Below, piece by piece: positions 51,436 through 62,896 of a stretch of DNA of 64,000 bases (positions are counted from its first letter, which is position 1; each line of letters opens with the position of its first letter). The position numbers and the translations under genes were made by a program. The notes under the pieces are model-generated. The model saw only the letters and a program-made list of their open reading frames with translations. It did not search any database and had not been told where the DNA came from. Source of the stretch: Methylococcales bacterium (GTDB lineage Bacteria > Pseudomonadota > Gammaproteobacteria > Methylococcales > Methylomonadaceae); contig JAPLRS010000029.1 in the NCBI GenBank assembly GCA_026399015.1, positions 62,001-126,000 on the forward strand. The letters run 5' to 3'.

Positions 51436-51563
51436 AGAAAGGTTACTCTACGGTTATTGAGACCGCACTAGTTTCTATGATGGGAATAATTTGTCAAGTT
51501 TAAATAACAATCTGACTGTAAATAAAGGAAATCGCAACAACATATCTGAACCACTAAACACTC

Positions 51564-51596
51564 AAGAGACCTTGTTTTAACAGCACAAGATCTCTT
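51564..51596 (-). terminator. Hairpin downstream of proS
   Basis: AAGAGACCTTGT (51564-51575) pairs with ACAAGATCTCTT (51585-51596) with one mismatch around a nine-base loop, 17 bases past the proS stop. There is no long T-run, so a termination role is inferred. Confidence 0.5.
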
Positions 51597-51612
51597 AAAG
51601 TTAAAACATACT

Positions 51613-53322
51613 TTAAACCAATTTTGCTCTTAAAAAATCAACCAGCTCAGCTAGTGGAATTTCTTCATTGCTCGTCGCTGTTCTGCCTTTATATTCAATA
51701 GTGCCTGCATCTAAACCACGGTCACCTAAAATAACACAATGTGGAATTCCAATTAATTCCATATCTGAAAACATAAAACCAGCTCGGACTTTTCTATCAT
51801 CAAACAACACTTCAAAGCCTGCTGCTTGTAAATCCACATAAAGTTGCTCAGCAGCCACTCTTAAACGTTCAGATTTATGCATATTCATTGGACATAAAGC
51901 CACTTGGAACGGTGCTAAATTAGCCGGCCAAATAATACCTTTCTCATCATGGTTTTGCTCAATCGCCGCAGCAACTACACGCGAGATACCAATTCCGTAA
52001 CAGCCCATCAACATAATTTGGTTTTTACCACCTTCATTAATGATTCCAGCTTTCATTGCCTCACTGTATTTAGTGCCTAATTGGAAGATATGTCCTACTT
52101 CAATACCACGCGCTAAAGTGATTTGACCTTTACCATCTGGACTCGGATCACCTTCTACAACGGTACGAATATCTGCAACCGTTTCAGGTAAAGGCAAATC
52201 TCTTTCCCAATTAACACCCACAAAATGCTGACCATCCGCATTTGCACCACAAGCAAAATCCGCCATGACCGCTACACTACGATCAGCAATAACGGGAATA
52301 CTTAATCCGATTGGCCCTATAGAACCAGGTTTGCAATTAGCAACCGCAAGGACCTCTGCTTCACTAGCAAATTCTAACGGTGAAGCAACGCCAGCTATTT
52401 TTTCTACTTTAATAGGATTAAGTTCATGATCACCTCTTAACAATAAGGCAACCACACCGCCCTCTTCGCCTTTTACTAATAATGTTTTTAAGCATTGCGC
52501 CGCTGGAATCGATAAGAATTGGCTCACTTCTTCAATGCTATGTTGATTTGGCGTATCCACTACTTGCTTAACAAGCGTTGCTACAGGACGTGATTCGGAA
52601 GGAGCTACCGCTTCAGCTTTTTCAACATTGGCGGCGTATTCACTTTCTGTTGAAAAAGCAATGGCATCTTCACCAGAATCTGCTAATACATGAAATTCAT
52701 GAGATACAGCACCGCCAATTGAACCTGAATCAGCGATCACAGCACGAAACTTTAAGCCAAATTGATTAAAAATATTCGTGTAAGCCTTATACATTACCTC
52801 ATAAGTTTCTTGCAAAGACTCTTGATCTAAGTGAAACGAATAAGCATCTTTCATGACAAACTCACGCGAACGCATCACTCCAAAACGCGGACGAATTTCA
52901 TCACGGAATTTAGTCTGAATTTGGTAATAGGTAATCGGTAATTGCTTGTAACTTTTAAGTTCATTACGCGCTAAATCAGTAATAATTTCTTCATGCGTAG
53001 GACCTAAACAAAAATCACGCTCATGACGATCTTTCATACGCGCCAATTCTGGACCGTATTGCTCCCAACGCCCTGTTTCTTGCCAAAGCTCCGCTGGCTG
53101 TAAGGCAGGCATAAGGACTTCTAAAGCCCCAGCCTTTTCCATTTCTGCGCGGGTGATTTTTTCAACCTTACGCATAACTCTTAGGCCTAAAGGTAACCAG
53201 CTATACAAGCCCGCTGCCAATTTGCGAATAAGTCCGGCACGAATCATCAATTGATGACTGGCTATCTCGGCATCTGCTGGAGTTTCTTTTACGGTATTAA
53301 GAGGAAATTGTGTCGTACGCAT
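51613..53322 (-). CDS. proS: Prolyl-tRNA synthetase (bacterial type, with INS editing domain)
   Basis: Charges tRNA-Pro. The 569-residue protein has the class II core with motif 2 ([21 protein letters not shown], about residues 137-157), the YbaK-like insertion domain that removes mischarged alanine (about 225-400), the motif 3 region [20 protein letters not shown], and a C-terminal anticodon-binding domain. The long bacterial form is confirmed by the insertion. Confidence 0.96.
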   Translation of the reverse strand: MRTTQFPLNTVKETPADAEIASHQLMIRAGLIRKLAAGLYSWLPLGLRVMRKVEKITRAEMEKAGALEVLMPALQPAELWQETGRWEQYGPELARMKDRHERDFCLGPTHEEIITDLARNELKSYKQLPITYYQIQTKFRDEIRPRFGVMRSREFVMKDAYSFHLDQESLQETYEVMYKAYTNIFNQFGLKFRAVIADSGSIGGAVSHEFHVLADSGEDAIAFSTESEYAANVEKAEAVAPSESRPVATLVKQVVDTPNQHSIEEVSQFLSIPAAQCLKTLLVKGEEGGVVALLLRGDHELNPIKVEKIAGVASPLEFASEAEVLAVANCKPGSIGPIGLSIPVIADRSVAVMADFACGANADGQHFVGVNWERDLPLPETVADIRTVVEGDPSPDGKGQITLARGIEVGHIFQLGTKYSEAMKAGIINEGGKNQIMLMGCYGIGISRVVAAAIEQNHDEKGIIWPANLAPFQVALCPMNMHKSERLRVAAEQLYVDLQAAGFEVLFDDRKVRAGFMFSDMELIGIPHCVILGDRGLDAGTIEYKGRTATSNEEIPLAELVDFLRAKLV

Positions 53323-53711
53323 GATGATGTTAATCAGAGAATAAAATAAATTGGCTATTTTACAGACTTTTAACGCGTTCCAAAATCATAGAACTGGATT
53401 AATTAGAATAATGTGTCTAAGCAAGCAAAGCTTTAAGCCAAAATAGAGCTTAATAAAAGGCTTACCCTTCTATCACATAAAATGCATAAGAATTTATTAC
53501 CCTTTTGTTAGTAAATAATCTATTCGTAATTAAGAGACAATCGAAGATAAAACAAGCTCTCAAAGCGTTGTTTCTAAATATAACAAACAAATGTCAGGGT
53601 AATTTAGTCAACTATTTCATGTTTTTTAAGTATTTACTGGCATGCAAGCCTTATGAATTGCTAAAACGGGTGTATTGACGCCTATGATTTGTATATACTA
53701 TGTACCGTTAC
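53323..53711. other. Divergent intergenic region, proS / aceE
   Basis: Part of a 448-base gap with no coding frame. It should hold promoters for both genes. A TTGACG at 53675-53680 and a TATACT at 53694-53699 are near each other but the spacing is only 13 bases, so I do not call a firm promoter. Confidence 0.4.
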
Positions 53712-53732
53712 CAAGACATTGAGACTGTCTTG
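53712..53732 (+). promoter_or_regulatory. Small inverted repeat in the aceE leader
   Basis: CAAGACA (53712-53718) and TGTCTTG (53726-53732) are perfect complements around seven bases, 39 bases before the aceE ATG and just after the promoter-like hexamers. It could be an operator or a leader hairpin; nothing further can be said. Confidence 0.35.
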
Positions 53733-53770
53733 ACACTAGCCATGCCTAACTCGTCCCAAAAGGATCATAC

Positions 53771-56449
53771 ATGAACAACAGCTTAATTTCAGAAATTACC
53801 GGACAAAATGATATTGATCCAATAGAGACAAAAGAATGGATTGAAGCGCTACAAGCAGTATTAGAGCAAGATGGTAGCGAACGGGCACACTTTCTGATTG
53901 AACAGCTCGTCGCAGCTACAAGACATTCAGGTTTCGACATTCCCTTTAGTGCCAACACCGCTTATTTAAATACCATCCCCGTTTCACGACAAGCCCAATT
54001 CCCTGGCGACCCCACCATAGAACAGAAAATTCGCTCTTATGTCCGTTGGAATGCCATGATGATGGTATTAAGAGCAAACAAACATACCAATGTTGGCGGA
54101 CATATTGCCAGTTTTGCTTCTGCGGCTACTCTATATGATGTTGGTTACAACCATTTCTGGCACGCAGCTTCTGAAGATCATGATGGTGATTTAATTTTCT
54201 CTCAAGGCCATTTAACACCGGGTGATTATGCCAGAGCCTTTTTAATGGGTAGATTGTCACAAGAACAAATGGATAGCTTCCGTCAAGAAGTTGGCGGCAA
54301 TGGCTTATCATCTTACCCTCATCCTTGGTTGATGCCTGATTTCTGGCAGTTCCCTACCGTTTCTATGGGCTTAGGTCCTATCATGGCCATCTACCAAGCT
54401 CGTTTTATGCGTTACTTGCAAGATCGTGGCTTTGCGGATACTTCTAAACGTAAAGTTTGGAGTTTCTTAGGTGATGGTGAAACGGATGAGCCTGAATCAT
54501 TAGGTGCGATTGGCATGGCTGGTCGTGAAAAGTTAGATAATCTAATTTTTGTCATTAACTGTAACTTACAACGCCTAGACGGACCAGTGCGTGGTAACGC
54601 AAAAATCATTCAAGAACTAGAAAGCGAATTCCGTGGCGCAGGTTGGAATGTTATCAAACTAGTTTGGGGGCAGCGTTGGGATGCTTTATTAGCCAGAGAT
54701 ACCCAAGGCTTATTGGCAGCTCGTATGATGGCTTGTGTGGATGGTGATTTCCAAACCTTTAAAGCGAAAGACGGTGCTTACGTTCGTGAACACTTCTTTA
54801 ATACACCAGAATTAAAAGCGATGGTTGCTGATTGGTCTGACCGTGATATTTGGGAGCTAAACCGTGGAGGTCATGATCCTGCAAAAACTTATGCAGCTTT
54901 CCATGCAGCGGTTAACCATAAAGGCCAACCTACTGTTATTCTAGCTAAAACCATTAAAGGTTATGGTATGGGGGCATCGGGTGAAGCGCAAAACATTTCA
55001 CATCAACAAAAGAAAATGAGTGAGATTTCCCTCACCCACTTCCGTGATCGTTATGAATTACCGGTCACTGATGAAGAAATGCAAAAACTACCTTATTTAA
55101 CTTTCCCAGAAGGTTCAAAAGAATTAGCGTATATGCAACAAAGACGCGCTGATTTAGGCGGTCCTTTACCTTCAAGACGCGCAAAATCTTACGCCCTTGA
55201 TGTGCCCGTCTTAAGCGATTTTAAAGCTTTATTAGAGGCCAGCGGTGAAGGCCGTGAAATTTCGACCACAATGGCTTTTGTGCGTTTATTAAATATTCTG
55301 GTTAAAGATAAAAATATCGGCAAACGAATTGTCCCTATCGTACCTGATGAATCAAGAACGTTTGGTATGGAAGGTATGTTCAGACAACTCGGCATCTGGT
55401 CTCAAGTGGGGCAGTTATACACCCCGCAAGATGCTGATCAATTAATGTTTTATAAAGAAGATAAACACGGTCAAGTATTACAAGAAGGTATTAACGAAGC
55501 GGGCGGCTTATGTGATTGGATTGCGGCAGGTACTGCTTATTCAACCCATAACGTACCGATGATTCCTTTCTTCATCTACTACTCTATGTTTGGTTTCCAA
55601 CGTGTTGGAGATTTAATCTGGGCAGCAGCTGATCAACGTACGCGTGGCTTCTTAATGGGTGGTACTGCAGGCCGAACCACTCTAAATGGTGAAGGTTTGC
55701 AACATGAAGATGGCCATAGCCACTTAATGTCGGCAACAGTACCTAACTGTATTTCTTACGATCCAACTTACGCTTACGAATTAGCGGTCATCATTCAAGA
55801 TGGTTTACGTCGTATGTATGTTGAACAAGAAGACGTGTTCTACTACATCACCGTTATGAACGAAAACTACAGTCACCCAGCTATGCCAAAAGGCATTGAA
55901 TTAGACATCCTAAAAGGTATGTATAAATTCCGCGACGGAGACAAGAGCAAAGCCCCACGCGTTCAGCTTTTAGGCTCGGGTACTATTTTCCGTGAAGTTG
56001 AATTCGCTGCTGAACTTCTTAAAAGCGATTGGGGTGTTGAAGCTGACTTATGGAGTTGCCCAAGTTTTACTGAATTAGCTCGAGATGGTCAATCTTGTGA
56101 ACGTTGGAACCGCTTACACCCAACTGAACCTGCTAAACAATCTCATGTTGCTAGCTGTTTAGACAGTGCAGTGGGCCCCGTTATTGCCTCAACAGACTAC
56201 ACACGTGCTTTTGCTGAACAAATCCGCGCTTATGTTAAAGCACCTTATGTTGTTTTAGGTACTGATGGTTTTGGACGATCTGATACCCGTGAAAACTTAA
56301 GAAGCTTTTTTGAAGTCGATCGTTATCATGTCGCCGTTGCCGCACTAAAGAGTTTAGCTGATTTAGGCCAATTTGATGCCAACAAGGTTGATGTCGCTAT
56401 CGCTAAATACGGCATAGCAACAGAAATTAAAGCACCTTGGCTAATTTAA
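53771..56449 (+). CDS. aceE: Pyruvate dehydrogenase E1 component (homodimeric type)
   Basis: Decarboxylates pyruvate with thiamine diphosphate and acetylates the lipoyl arm of AceF. The 892-residue chain is the homodimeric gammaproteobacterial form, not the alpha/beta type. The ThDP motif is GDGETDEPESLGAIGMAGREKLDN to NCNLQRLDGPVRGN (about residues 235-275), and the conserved C-terminal half includes LLGSGTIFREVEFAAELL. The gene starts after a good AAGGA site. It leads a three-gene operon with aceF and lpdA. Confidence 0.96.
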   Translation: MNNSLISEITGQNDIDPIETKEWIEALQAVLEQDGSERAHFLIEQLVAATRHSGFDIPFSANTAYLNTIPVSRQAQFPGDPTIEQKIRSYVRWNAMMMVLRANKHTNVGGHIASFASAATLYDVGYNHFWHAASEDHDGDLIFSQGHLTPGDYARAFLMGRLSQEQMDSFRQEVGGNGLSSYPHPWLMPDFWQFPTVSMGLGPIMAIYQARFMRYLQDRGFADTSKRKVWSFLGDGETDEPESLGAIGMAGREKLDNLIFVINCNLQRLDGPVRGNAKIIQELESEFRGAGWNVIKLVWGQRWDALLARDTQGLLAARMMACVDGDFQTFKAKDGAYVREHFFNTPELKAMVADWSDRDIWELNRGGHDPAKTYAAFHAAVNHKGQPTVILAKTIKGYGMGASGEAQNISHQQKKMSEISLTHFRDRYELPVTDEEMQKLPYLTFPEGSKELAYMQQRRADLGGPLPSRRAKSYALDVPVLSDFKALLEASGEGREISTTMAFVRLLNILVKDKNIGKRIVPIVPDESRTFGMEGMFRQLGIWSQVGQLYTPQDADQLMFYKEDKHGQVLQEGINEAGGLCDWIAAGTAYSTHNVPMIPFFIYYSMFGFQRVGDLIWAAADQRTRGFLMGGTAGRTTLNGEGLQHEDGHSHLMSATVPNCISYDPTYAYELAVIIQDGLRRMYVEQEDVFYYITVMNENYSHPAMPKGIELDILKGMYKFRDGDKSKAPRVQLLGSGTIFREVEFAAELLKSDWGVEADLWSCPSFTELARDGQSCERWNRLHPTEPAKQSHVASCLDSAVGPVIASTDYTRAFAEQIRAYVKAPYVVLGTDGFGRSDTRENLRSFFEVDRYHVAVAALKSLADLGQFDANKVDVAIAKYGIATEIKAPWLI

Positions 56450-56465
56450 CAAAAGGAAAGTTTAT

Positions 56466-57773
56466 ATGACTCAGTTATGTGAGATTAGAGTTCCAGATGT
56501 CGGCAATGTTGCCGAAATCGACGTAGTAGAAGTATTAATTAAAGCGGGTGACACCGTTGAAATAGAGCAAACAGTTGCGACGCTTGAGACAGACAAAGCC
56601 AGCATGGATTTACCGTCTAGCGCTAATGGTAGTGTCCAAGAAGTTTTTATTAAGCCAGGTGATAAAGTATCTGAAGGTACTCTAATCGCAACAGTACTAG
56701 TTAGTGATGCAGGCAGTGCACCAGCAATACCGGCGCCAGTTGCCGCTGAAGCACCGAAAGCCGAGCCTGTTATCGAAAAAGCACCAGAACCCGTTGCTAG
56801 CGCTCCTGCTCCAGTAGTTTCAGCACCCGTCACTGCACCCTTAGCAATTATAGAAACAAGTACGACTGGTAAAGCACACGCCTCCCCTTCTACGCGTTTA
56901 TTTGCGCGTGAACTCGGTGTTGATGTCAGTAAAATTACTTTAGGTACCGGTCGTAAAGGCCGTATCTTAAAAGAAGATGTTAAAAACTATGTTAAAAAAG
57001 CCCTCACTGAAGGTGTTTCTGGAACAGGCACTGGTGCTGGAATTCCTAGCATACCCGCCGTTGATTTCTCGCCTTTTGGTGAAACAGAATTATTAAAGCT
57101 CAGTAAGATTAAACGTTTAACCGGCCAAAACTTAAGTCGTGTTTGGTTAAACTTACCACTAGTTACTTATCATGAAGAAGCTGACATTACTGAAATGGAA
57201 GCGTTCCGTAACAGTTTAAATGCAGAAAAAGTAAAAGGTGATGTAAAAATTACCGGCTTGATCTTTATCGTAAAAGCTTTGGTTGCAGCTATGCAGCAAT
57301 TCCCTAACTTTAATGCCTCCTTATCACCTGATGGCGAAAGTCTGATTCTAAAGAAATACTACAATATAGGTATTGCGGTTGATACGCCTAACGGCTTAGT
57401 CGTTCCTGTGCTTCGTAATGTAAATACCAAAAGCATTAATGAACTAACGCTTGAACTCGCTGAAAAAAGCGAAAAAGCCCGCTTAGGTAAGTTAATGCCA
57501 GCCGATATGCAAGGTGGTTGTATGACCATCTCAAGTTTGGGTGGTATTGGTGGCACAGCGTTTACCCCGATTGTGAATGCTCCTGAAGTTGCTATATTAG
57601 GTGTCACGCGGGCGAAAATGCAACCTGTTTGGAACGGTAAAGAATTTATCCCGCGTTTAATGTTACCTTTAGACTTAACCTACGATCACCGTGTTATTGA
57701 TGGTGCGGAAGGTGCAAGATTTATGGCGATGGTTAAACAATATCTAGGTGATATTCGCCGTCTGTTACTTTAA
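56466..57773 (+). CDS. aceF: Dihydrolipoamide acetyltransferase (PDH E2)
   Basis: Passes the acetyl group to CoA. One N-terminal lipoyl domain (about residues 5-78) carries the lipoylated K44 in ETDKASMDLP. An Ala/Pro-rich linker (about 80-135) follows, then a peripheral-subunit-binding domain (about 138-175; ASPSTRLFARELGVDVSKI) and the acyltransferase core with H408 in YDHRVIDGAEG. Enteric AceF has three lipoyl domains; a single one and 435 residues are usual outside that group. It lies 16 bases after aceE. Confidence 0.95.
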   Translation: MTQLCEIRVPDVGNVAEIDVVEVLIKAGDTVEIEQTVATLETDKASMDLPSSANGSVQEVFIKPGDKVSEGTLIATVLVSDAGSAPAIPAPVAAEAPKAEPVIEKAPEPVASAPAPVVSAPVTAPLAIIETSTTGKAHASPSTRLFARELGVDVSKITLGTGRKGRILKEDVKNYVKKALTEGVSGTGTGAGIPSIPAVDFSPFGETELLKLSKIKRLTGQNLSRVWLNLPLVTYHEEADITEMEAFRNSLNAEKVKGDVKITGLIFIVKALVAAMQQFPNFNASLSPDGESLILKKYYNIGIAVDTPNGLVVPVLRNVNTKSINELTLELAEKSEKARLGKLMPADMQGGCMTISSLGGIGGTAFTPIVNAPEVAILGVTRAKMQPVWNGKEFIPRLMLPLDLTYDHRVIDGAEGARFMAMVKQYLGDIRRLLL

Positions 57774-57791
57774 GCAAAGGATCCATACACG

Positions 57792-59207
57792 ATGAATGAT
57801 ACTGTTTTAAATGCAGAAGTATTAGTTCTGGGCGGTGGCCCAGGTGGTTACAGCGCGGCTTTTCGAGCAGCTGATTTAGGTAAACAAGTGACTATTGTTG
57901 AACGCTACCCAGTATTAGGTGGAGTCTGTCTAAATGTCGGCTGTATCCCTTCAAAAGCTTTATTACATGCCGCCCAAATCATCCATGAAGTGGATGAGTT
58001 TGAAGAGCACGGTGTAAGTTACGGCAAACCCAGCATTGATATTAATAAAATCAGAGGCTGGAAAGAAAGCATCAGTAAAACACTCAACACAGGTTTAGCA
58101 GGACTTGCTAAACAAAGAAATGTAACTGTGGTGCAAGGTTTGGGTAAATTCACCTCAGTAAATACTGTTGAAGTTGAAACACCAGAAGGCAATAAAACCA
58201 TTCATTTTGATCAGGCGATAATTGCGGCTGGCTCACGTCCGACTAAAATCCCAGTTTTTCCACATGACGATCCACGCTTATGGGATTCTACTGATGCTTT
58301 ACAGCTTGCAGAAATTCCTAAAAAGCTATTAATTGTCGGCGGTGGCATTATTGGTCTAGAAATGGCAACTGTTTACCATGCAATGGGCTCTGAAATCAGC
58401 GTAGTAGAATTGATGGATCAAATCATTCCAGGCTGTGACAAAGACTTAGTGACACCGCTTGCTAGACGCATCAAAAAACAATACAAAAACATTTGGTTAG
58501 AAACAAAAGTAACAGCCATTGAAGCGCAAACCGATGGTCTTAAAGTCTCTTTTGAAGGTGCTGGCGCACCCGAATCCGAACTATTTGACGCGGTATTAGT
58601 GGCAGTAGGACGTAGACCGAATGGCTTATTAATCGGTGCAGAGCTAGCGGGTATTACTGTTAACGAACAAGGATTTATTCCTGTTGATAAACAACAACGC
58701 ACAAATGTTAGCAATATCTTTGCTATTGGCGATATCGTTGGCAACCCAATGTTAGCCCACAAAGCGGTACATGAAGGTAAAGTAGCGGCAGAAGTCATTG
58801 CTGGCCATAAAGCCCATTTTGATGCCTTAACTATTCCTTCTGTGGCTTATACTGACCCAGAAATCAGCTGGATGGGTCTTACTGAAAACCAAGCTAAACA
58901 ACAAGGCATTGAATACGATAAAGCTGTATTCCCTTGGGCGGCCAGTGGTCGATCTTTATGTGTGGGTCGTAAAGAAGGTTTAACTAAAATCATCTGTGAA
59001 AAAGAAACAGGTAGAATTTTGGGTGCTGGCATGACAGGTACTAATGCGGGTGAGTTAATTTCTGAAGCGGTATTAGCTTTAGAAATGGGGGCAGATGCTG
59101 AAGATATCAGCTTAACGATTCATCCCCACCCCACTCTAGCGGAAACTTTTGGCTTTGCAGCTGAAATGATTACCGGCACCATTACTGATTTATATATTAA
59201 AAAGTAA
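57792..59207 (+). CDS. lpdA: Dihydrolipoamide dehydrogenase (E3)
   Basis: Reoxidises the lipoyl group and makes NADH. The 471-residue flavoprotein has the FAD site LVLGGGPGGYSAAFRAADLG, the redox-active pair C46 and C51 in GGVCLNVGCIPSK, an NAD site (LLIVGGGIIGLEMATVYHAMG) and the catalytic His-Glu pair in HPHPTLAETFG. It is 18 bases after aceF. E3 is normally shared with 2-oxoglutarate dehydrogenase. Confidence 0.96.
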   Translation: MNDTVLNAEVLVLGGGPGGYSAAFRAADLGKQVTIVERYPVLGGVCLNVGCIPSKALLHAAQIIHEVDEFEEHGVSYGKPSIDINKIRGWKESISKTLNTGLAGLAKQRNVTVVQGLGKFTSVNTVEVETPEGNKTIHFDQAIIAAGSRPTKIPVFPHDDPRLWDSTDALQLAEIPKKLLIVGGGIIGLEMATVYHAMGSEISVVELMDQIIPGCDKDLVTPLARRIKKQYKNIWLETKVTAIEAQTDGLKVSFEGAGAPESELFDAVLVAVGRRPNGLLIGAELAGITVNEQGFIPVDKQQRTNVSNIFAIGDIVGNPMLAHKAVHEGKVAAEVIAGHKAHFDALTIPSVAYTDPEISWMGLTENQAKQQGIEYDKAVFPWAASGRSLCVGRKEGLTKIICEKETGRILGAGMTGTNAGELISEAVLALEMGADAEDISLTIHPHPTLAETFGFAAEMITGTITDLYIKK

Positions 59208-59217
59208 TCGGAAATTA

Positions 59218-59247
59218 AACCAAGGTGCGTTATAGCGTACCTTGGTT
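59218..59247. terminator. Terminator between lpdA and the convergent GST gene
   Basis: AACCAAGGT (59218-59226) pairs with ACCTTGGTT (59239-59247) and inner pairs continue after one mismatch. A TATTTTTG run follows on the plus strand, as expected for the end of the PDH operon. The hairpin reaches into the stop codon of the minus-strand gene, so it may serve both. Confidence 0.75.
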
Positions 59248-59848
59248 ATTTTTGTTGCTTCATCACCCGAATAAAAAGCTCTGAGTCAATAAACCCCTGC
59301 AACCAGTTGTTAACAACTTTAAACGAAGAGTGTTGCCACCATTCCATATCCACACTTGCAAACTGTCGAATAAACGGAAAAATAGCCACATCAGCTATCG
59401 ATATTTGCTGTCCACATAAATAACGACTATTCGCTAAACGCTCATTTAATATAAATAAAAACTCAGATGCCTTCTGGCGATAATACTCTTGTGTATTTTC
59501 TGGATAGCGATCAGCGTATTTATAGCGATCCAAATAATATTTAAACTCACCATCATTCCTTTTAATTAAATCATCTGCTGCATTAGAAAAACTTAACCAA
59601 TGTTCAGGATCAGTTTGATTTAAAACCCAACTCATAATCACTAAACTTTCTTCCAGAACTTCACCATTAGCTAATTGCAAAACAGGTACTGTGCCCTTAG
59701 GTGATATTTCTAACAAATGCGCTGGTTTATTCTTTAAATCTACTTCCCGAATTTCCACAGCAATGCCCGCATAGAATAAAGTCATTCTCGCTCTAATGGC
59801 ATAAGGACAACGCCTAAAACTATAAAGTACGGGTAAATTACTGTTCAT
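59246..59848 (-). CDS. Glutathione S-transferase-like protein
   Basis: A 200-residue thioredoxin-fold protein. The N-terminal domain begins YSFRRCPYAIRARMTLFYAG with a CPYA motif, so the catalytic residue is probably Cys13-14 as in omega or glutaredoxin-2-like transferases rather than a Tyr. The cis-proline SPKGTVPVL and ESLVIMSWVL complete the glutathione site, and the C-terminal helical domain holds SIADVAIFPFIRQ. The substrate is unknown. It is convergent with lpdA and lies downstream of groEL. Confidence 0.85.
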   Translation of the reverse strand: MNSNLPVLYSFRRCPYAIRARMTLFYAGIAVEIREVDLKNKPAHLLEISPKGTVPVLQLANGEVLEESLVIMSWVLNQTDPEHWLSFSNAADDLIKRNDGEFKYYLDRYKYADRYPENTQEYYRQKASEFLFILNERLANSRYLCGQQISIADVAIFPFIRQFASVDMEWWQHSSFKVVNNWLQGFIDSELFIRVMKQQK

Positions 59849-59881
59849 ATCAAAAAACCTAAACTCAACTAAAAAAACACA

Positions 59882-59919
59882 AAAAAGCCCCGACTATTTA
59901 ACAATAGTCGGGGCTTTTT
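59882..59919 (-). terminator. Intrinsic terminator of groES-groEL
   Basis: AAAAAGCCCCGACTATT (59882-59898) and AATAGTCGGGGCTTTTT (59903-59919) form a perfect 17-bp stem with a four-base loop. On the minus strand the stem ends in a T-run, 54 bases past the groEL stop. This is the strongest terminator in the window. Confidence 0.9.
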
Positions 59920-59973
59920 CAAAAGGAGAATTAAAGTCGGCAGAATGAATCCGCAAACTTTAAGACAACATGA

Positions 59974-61671
<1,698 letters not shown>

Positions 61672-61677
61672 TTAGAC

Positions 61678-61965
61678 TTAAGCTAGAACGCCTAAGATAT
61701 CTTCTTCACGCATGACGATTAAATCTTCGCCATCAACTTTAACTTCGTTACCAGCGTATTTACCAAATAATACTTTATCGCCTACTTTTACTTCTAAAGC
61801 GCGCACAGTACCGTTATCAAGTTGTTTACCATTACCAACGGCAATAACTTTACCTTGACTTGGCTTTTCTGCAGCTGAACCTGGTAATACGATACCGCCT
61901 GGTGTTGTTGTTTCTTCTTCAAAACGTTTAACGATTACTCTATCGTGTAACGGACGTATACTCAT
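61678..61965 (-). CDS. groS: Co-chaperonin GroES
   Basis: The 10-kDa lid of GroEL, 95 residues: [17 protein letters not shown], then a mobile loop ([21 protein letters not shown]) that docks on GroEL, and the C-terminal [19 protein letters not shown] strong ribosome-binding site AGGAGA lies six bases before the ATG. It is the first gene of the operon and directly follows the CIRCE operator. Confidence 0.98.
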   Translation of the reverse strand: MSIRPLHDRVIVKRFEEETTTPGGIVLPGSAAEKPSQGKVIAVGNGKQLDNGTVRALEVKVGDKVLFGKYAGNEVKVDGEDLIVMREEDILGVLA

Positions 61966-62002
61966 TTAGATCTCCTTGGATTAAAATAACAAAAATTATT
62001 TA

Positions 62003-62029
62003 TTAGCACTCACCTGCAATGAGTGCTAA
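62003..62029 (-). promoter_or_regulatory. CIRCE operator (HrcA binding site) of groES-groEL
   Basis: TTAGCACTC (62003-62011), nine bases, then GAGTGCTAA (62021-62029): a perfect match to the CIRCE consensus TTAGCACTC-N9-GAGTGCTAA. It overlaps the end of the -10 hexamer and lies in the 5' leader of groES, where HrcA would block transcription. hrcA is not in the window. Confidence 0.95.
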
Positions 62030-62056
62030 TGATAATGAACTTTTGCACACTGTCAA
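62029..62056 (-). promoter_or_regulatory. Sigma-70-type promoter of groES-groEL
   Basis: On the minus strand TTGACA (62051-62056) and TATCAT (62029-62034) are separated by 16 bases. The last base of the -10 is the first base of CIRCE, an arrangement typical of HrcA-controlled chaperonin operons. Confidence 0.75.
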
Positions 62057-62102
62057 GTTCTTTGGCATTATCTCCACTTTCATTAGCTAAATAATCAGAC
62101 CC

Positions 62103-62849
62103 ATGAACGACAACCAACTACTACGCTATAGCCGACAAATTATGTTGCCTCAATGTGATATTGAGGGACAACAAAAACTGCTAAGCGCCAAAGTATTAAT
62201 TGTTGGTGCCGGCGGTCTAGGCTCACCTGCCGCCATGTATCTAACCGCTGCCGGTATTGGCAGTATTACTATTTACGATAATGATGAAGTAGAGCTATCC
62301 AATTTACAGAGACAAATTGCTCACAACACGCCCGATATTGGGCTAGATAAAGTTATTTCAACCCAACAAACGCTTAAAAATTTAAATCCCGATGTGAAAG
62401 TGATTGCTGTTAAAAAAAGATTAACGGGCGAAACATTAGATAAAGAAGTACTTGCGGCGGATATTGTCTTAGATTGCAGTGATAATTTCTCAACTCGATT
62501 TGCTATCAATCAAGCGTGTGTAAAACATCAAACATCTTTAGTGTCTGGCGCTGCGATTCGCTTTGAAGGCCAAGTATCCGTATTTACCCCAGGTAAAAAC
62601 AACAGTCCTTGTTATAACTGTCTATACAGCAGTGATGGTGAAGAACTACAAAACTGTTCTACCAATGGAGTGATAGCCCCCATAACCGGCATCATTGGCA
62701 GTATTCAGGCCTTGGAAGCCATAAAATTGATTATCTCAGCGGGAGAACCTTTAATAGGTAAATTATTATTACTGGATGGTTTAACAATGGAATGGCGCAC
62801 GATGAGATTAAAAAAGAATACCACCTGCCCCACTTGTGGTGGATTATAA
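62103..62849 (+). CDS. MoeB/ThiF/HesA family adenylyltransferase
   Basis: An E1-like enzyme that adenylates the C-terminal Gly of a sulfur carrier (MoaD or ThiS). The 248-residue protein has the nucleotide motif VLIVGAGGLGSPAAMYL (about residues 30-46), the metal-site CYNCLY and CPTCGG pairs (zinc), and RQIMLPQ at the start, as in MoeB/ThiF. Without a neighbouring moa or thi gene the pathway is not decided: molybdopterin synthase or thiamine thiazole sulfur carrier are both possible. The stop codon lies in the arm of the following inverted repeat. Confidence 0.88.
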   Translation: MNDNQLLRYSRQIMLPQCDIEGQQKLLSAKVLIVGAGGLGSPAAMYLTAAGIGSITIYDNDEVELSNLQRQIAHNTPDIGLDKVISTQQTLKNLNPDVKVIAVKKRLTGETLDKEVLAADIVLDCSDNFSTRFAINQACVKHQTSLVSGAAIRFEGQVSVFTPGKNNSPCYNCLYSSDGEELQNCSTNGVIAPITGIIGSIQALEAIKLIISAGEPLIGKLLLLDGLTMEWRTMRLKKNTTCPTCGGL

Positions 62850-62884
62850 GTCAGATAATCTGGACGATTATCTGACTTATAATC
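62842..62884. terminator. Bidirectional terminator, 18-bp perfect inverted repeat
   Basis: GATTATAAGTCAGATAAT (62842-62859) and ATTATCTGACTTATAATC (62867-62884) are perfect complements around a seven-base loop. The moeB-like gene ends inside the left arm, and the small convergent gene ends 13 bases beyond the right arm, so the hairpin may serve both. Confidence 0.7.
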
Positions 62885-62896
62885 GCTAGAATTTAA

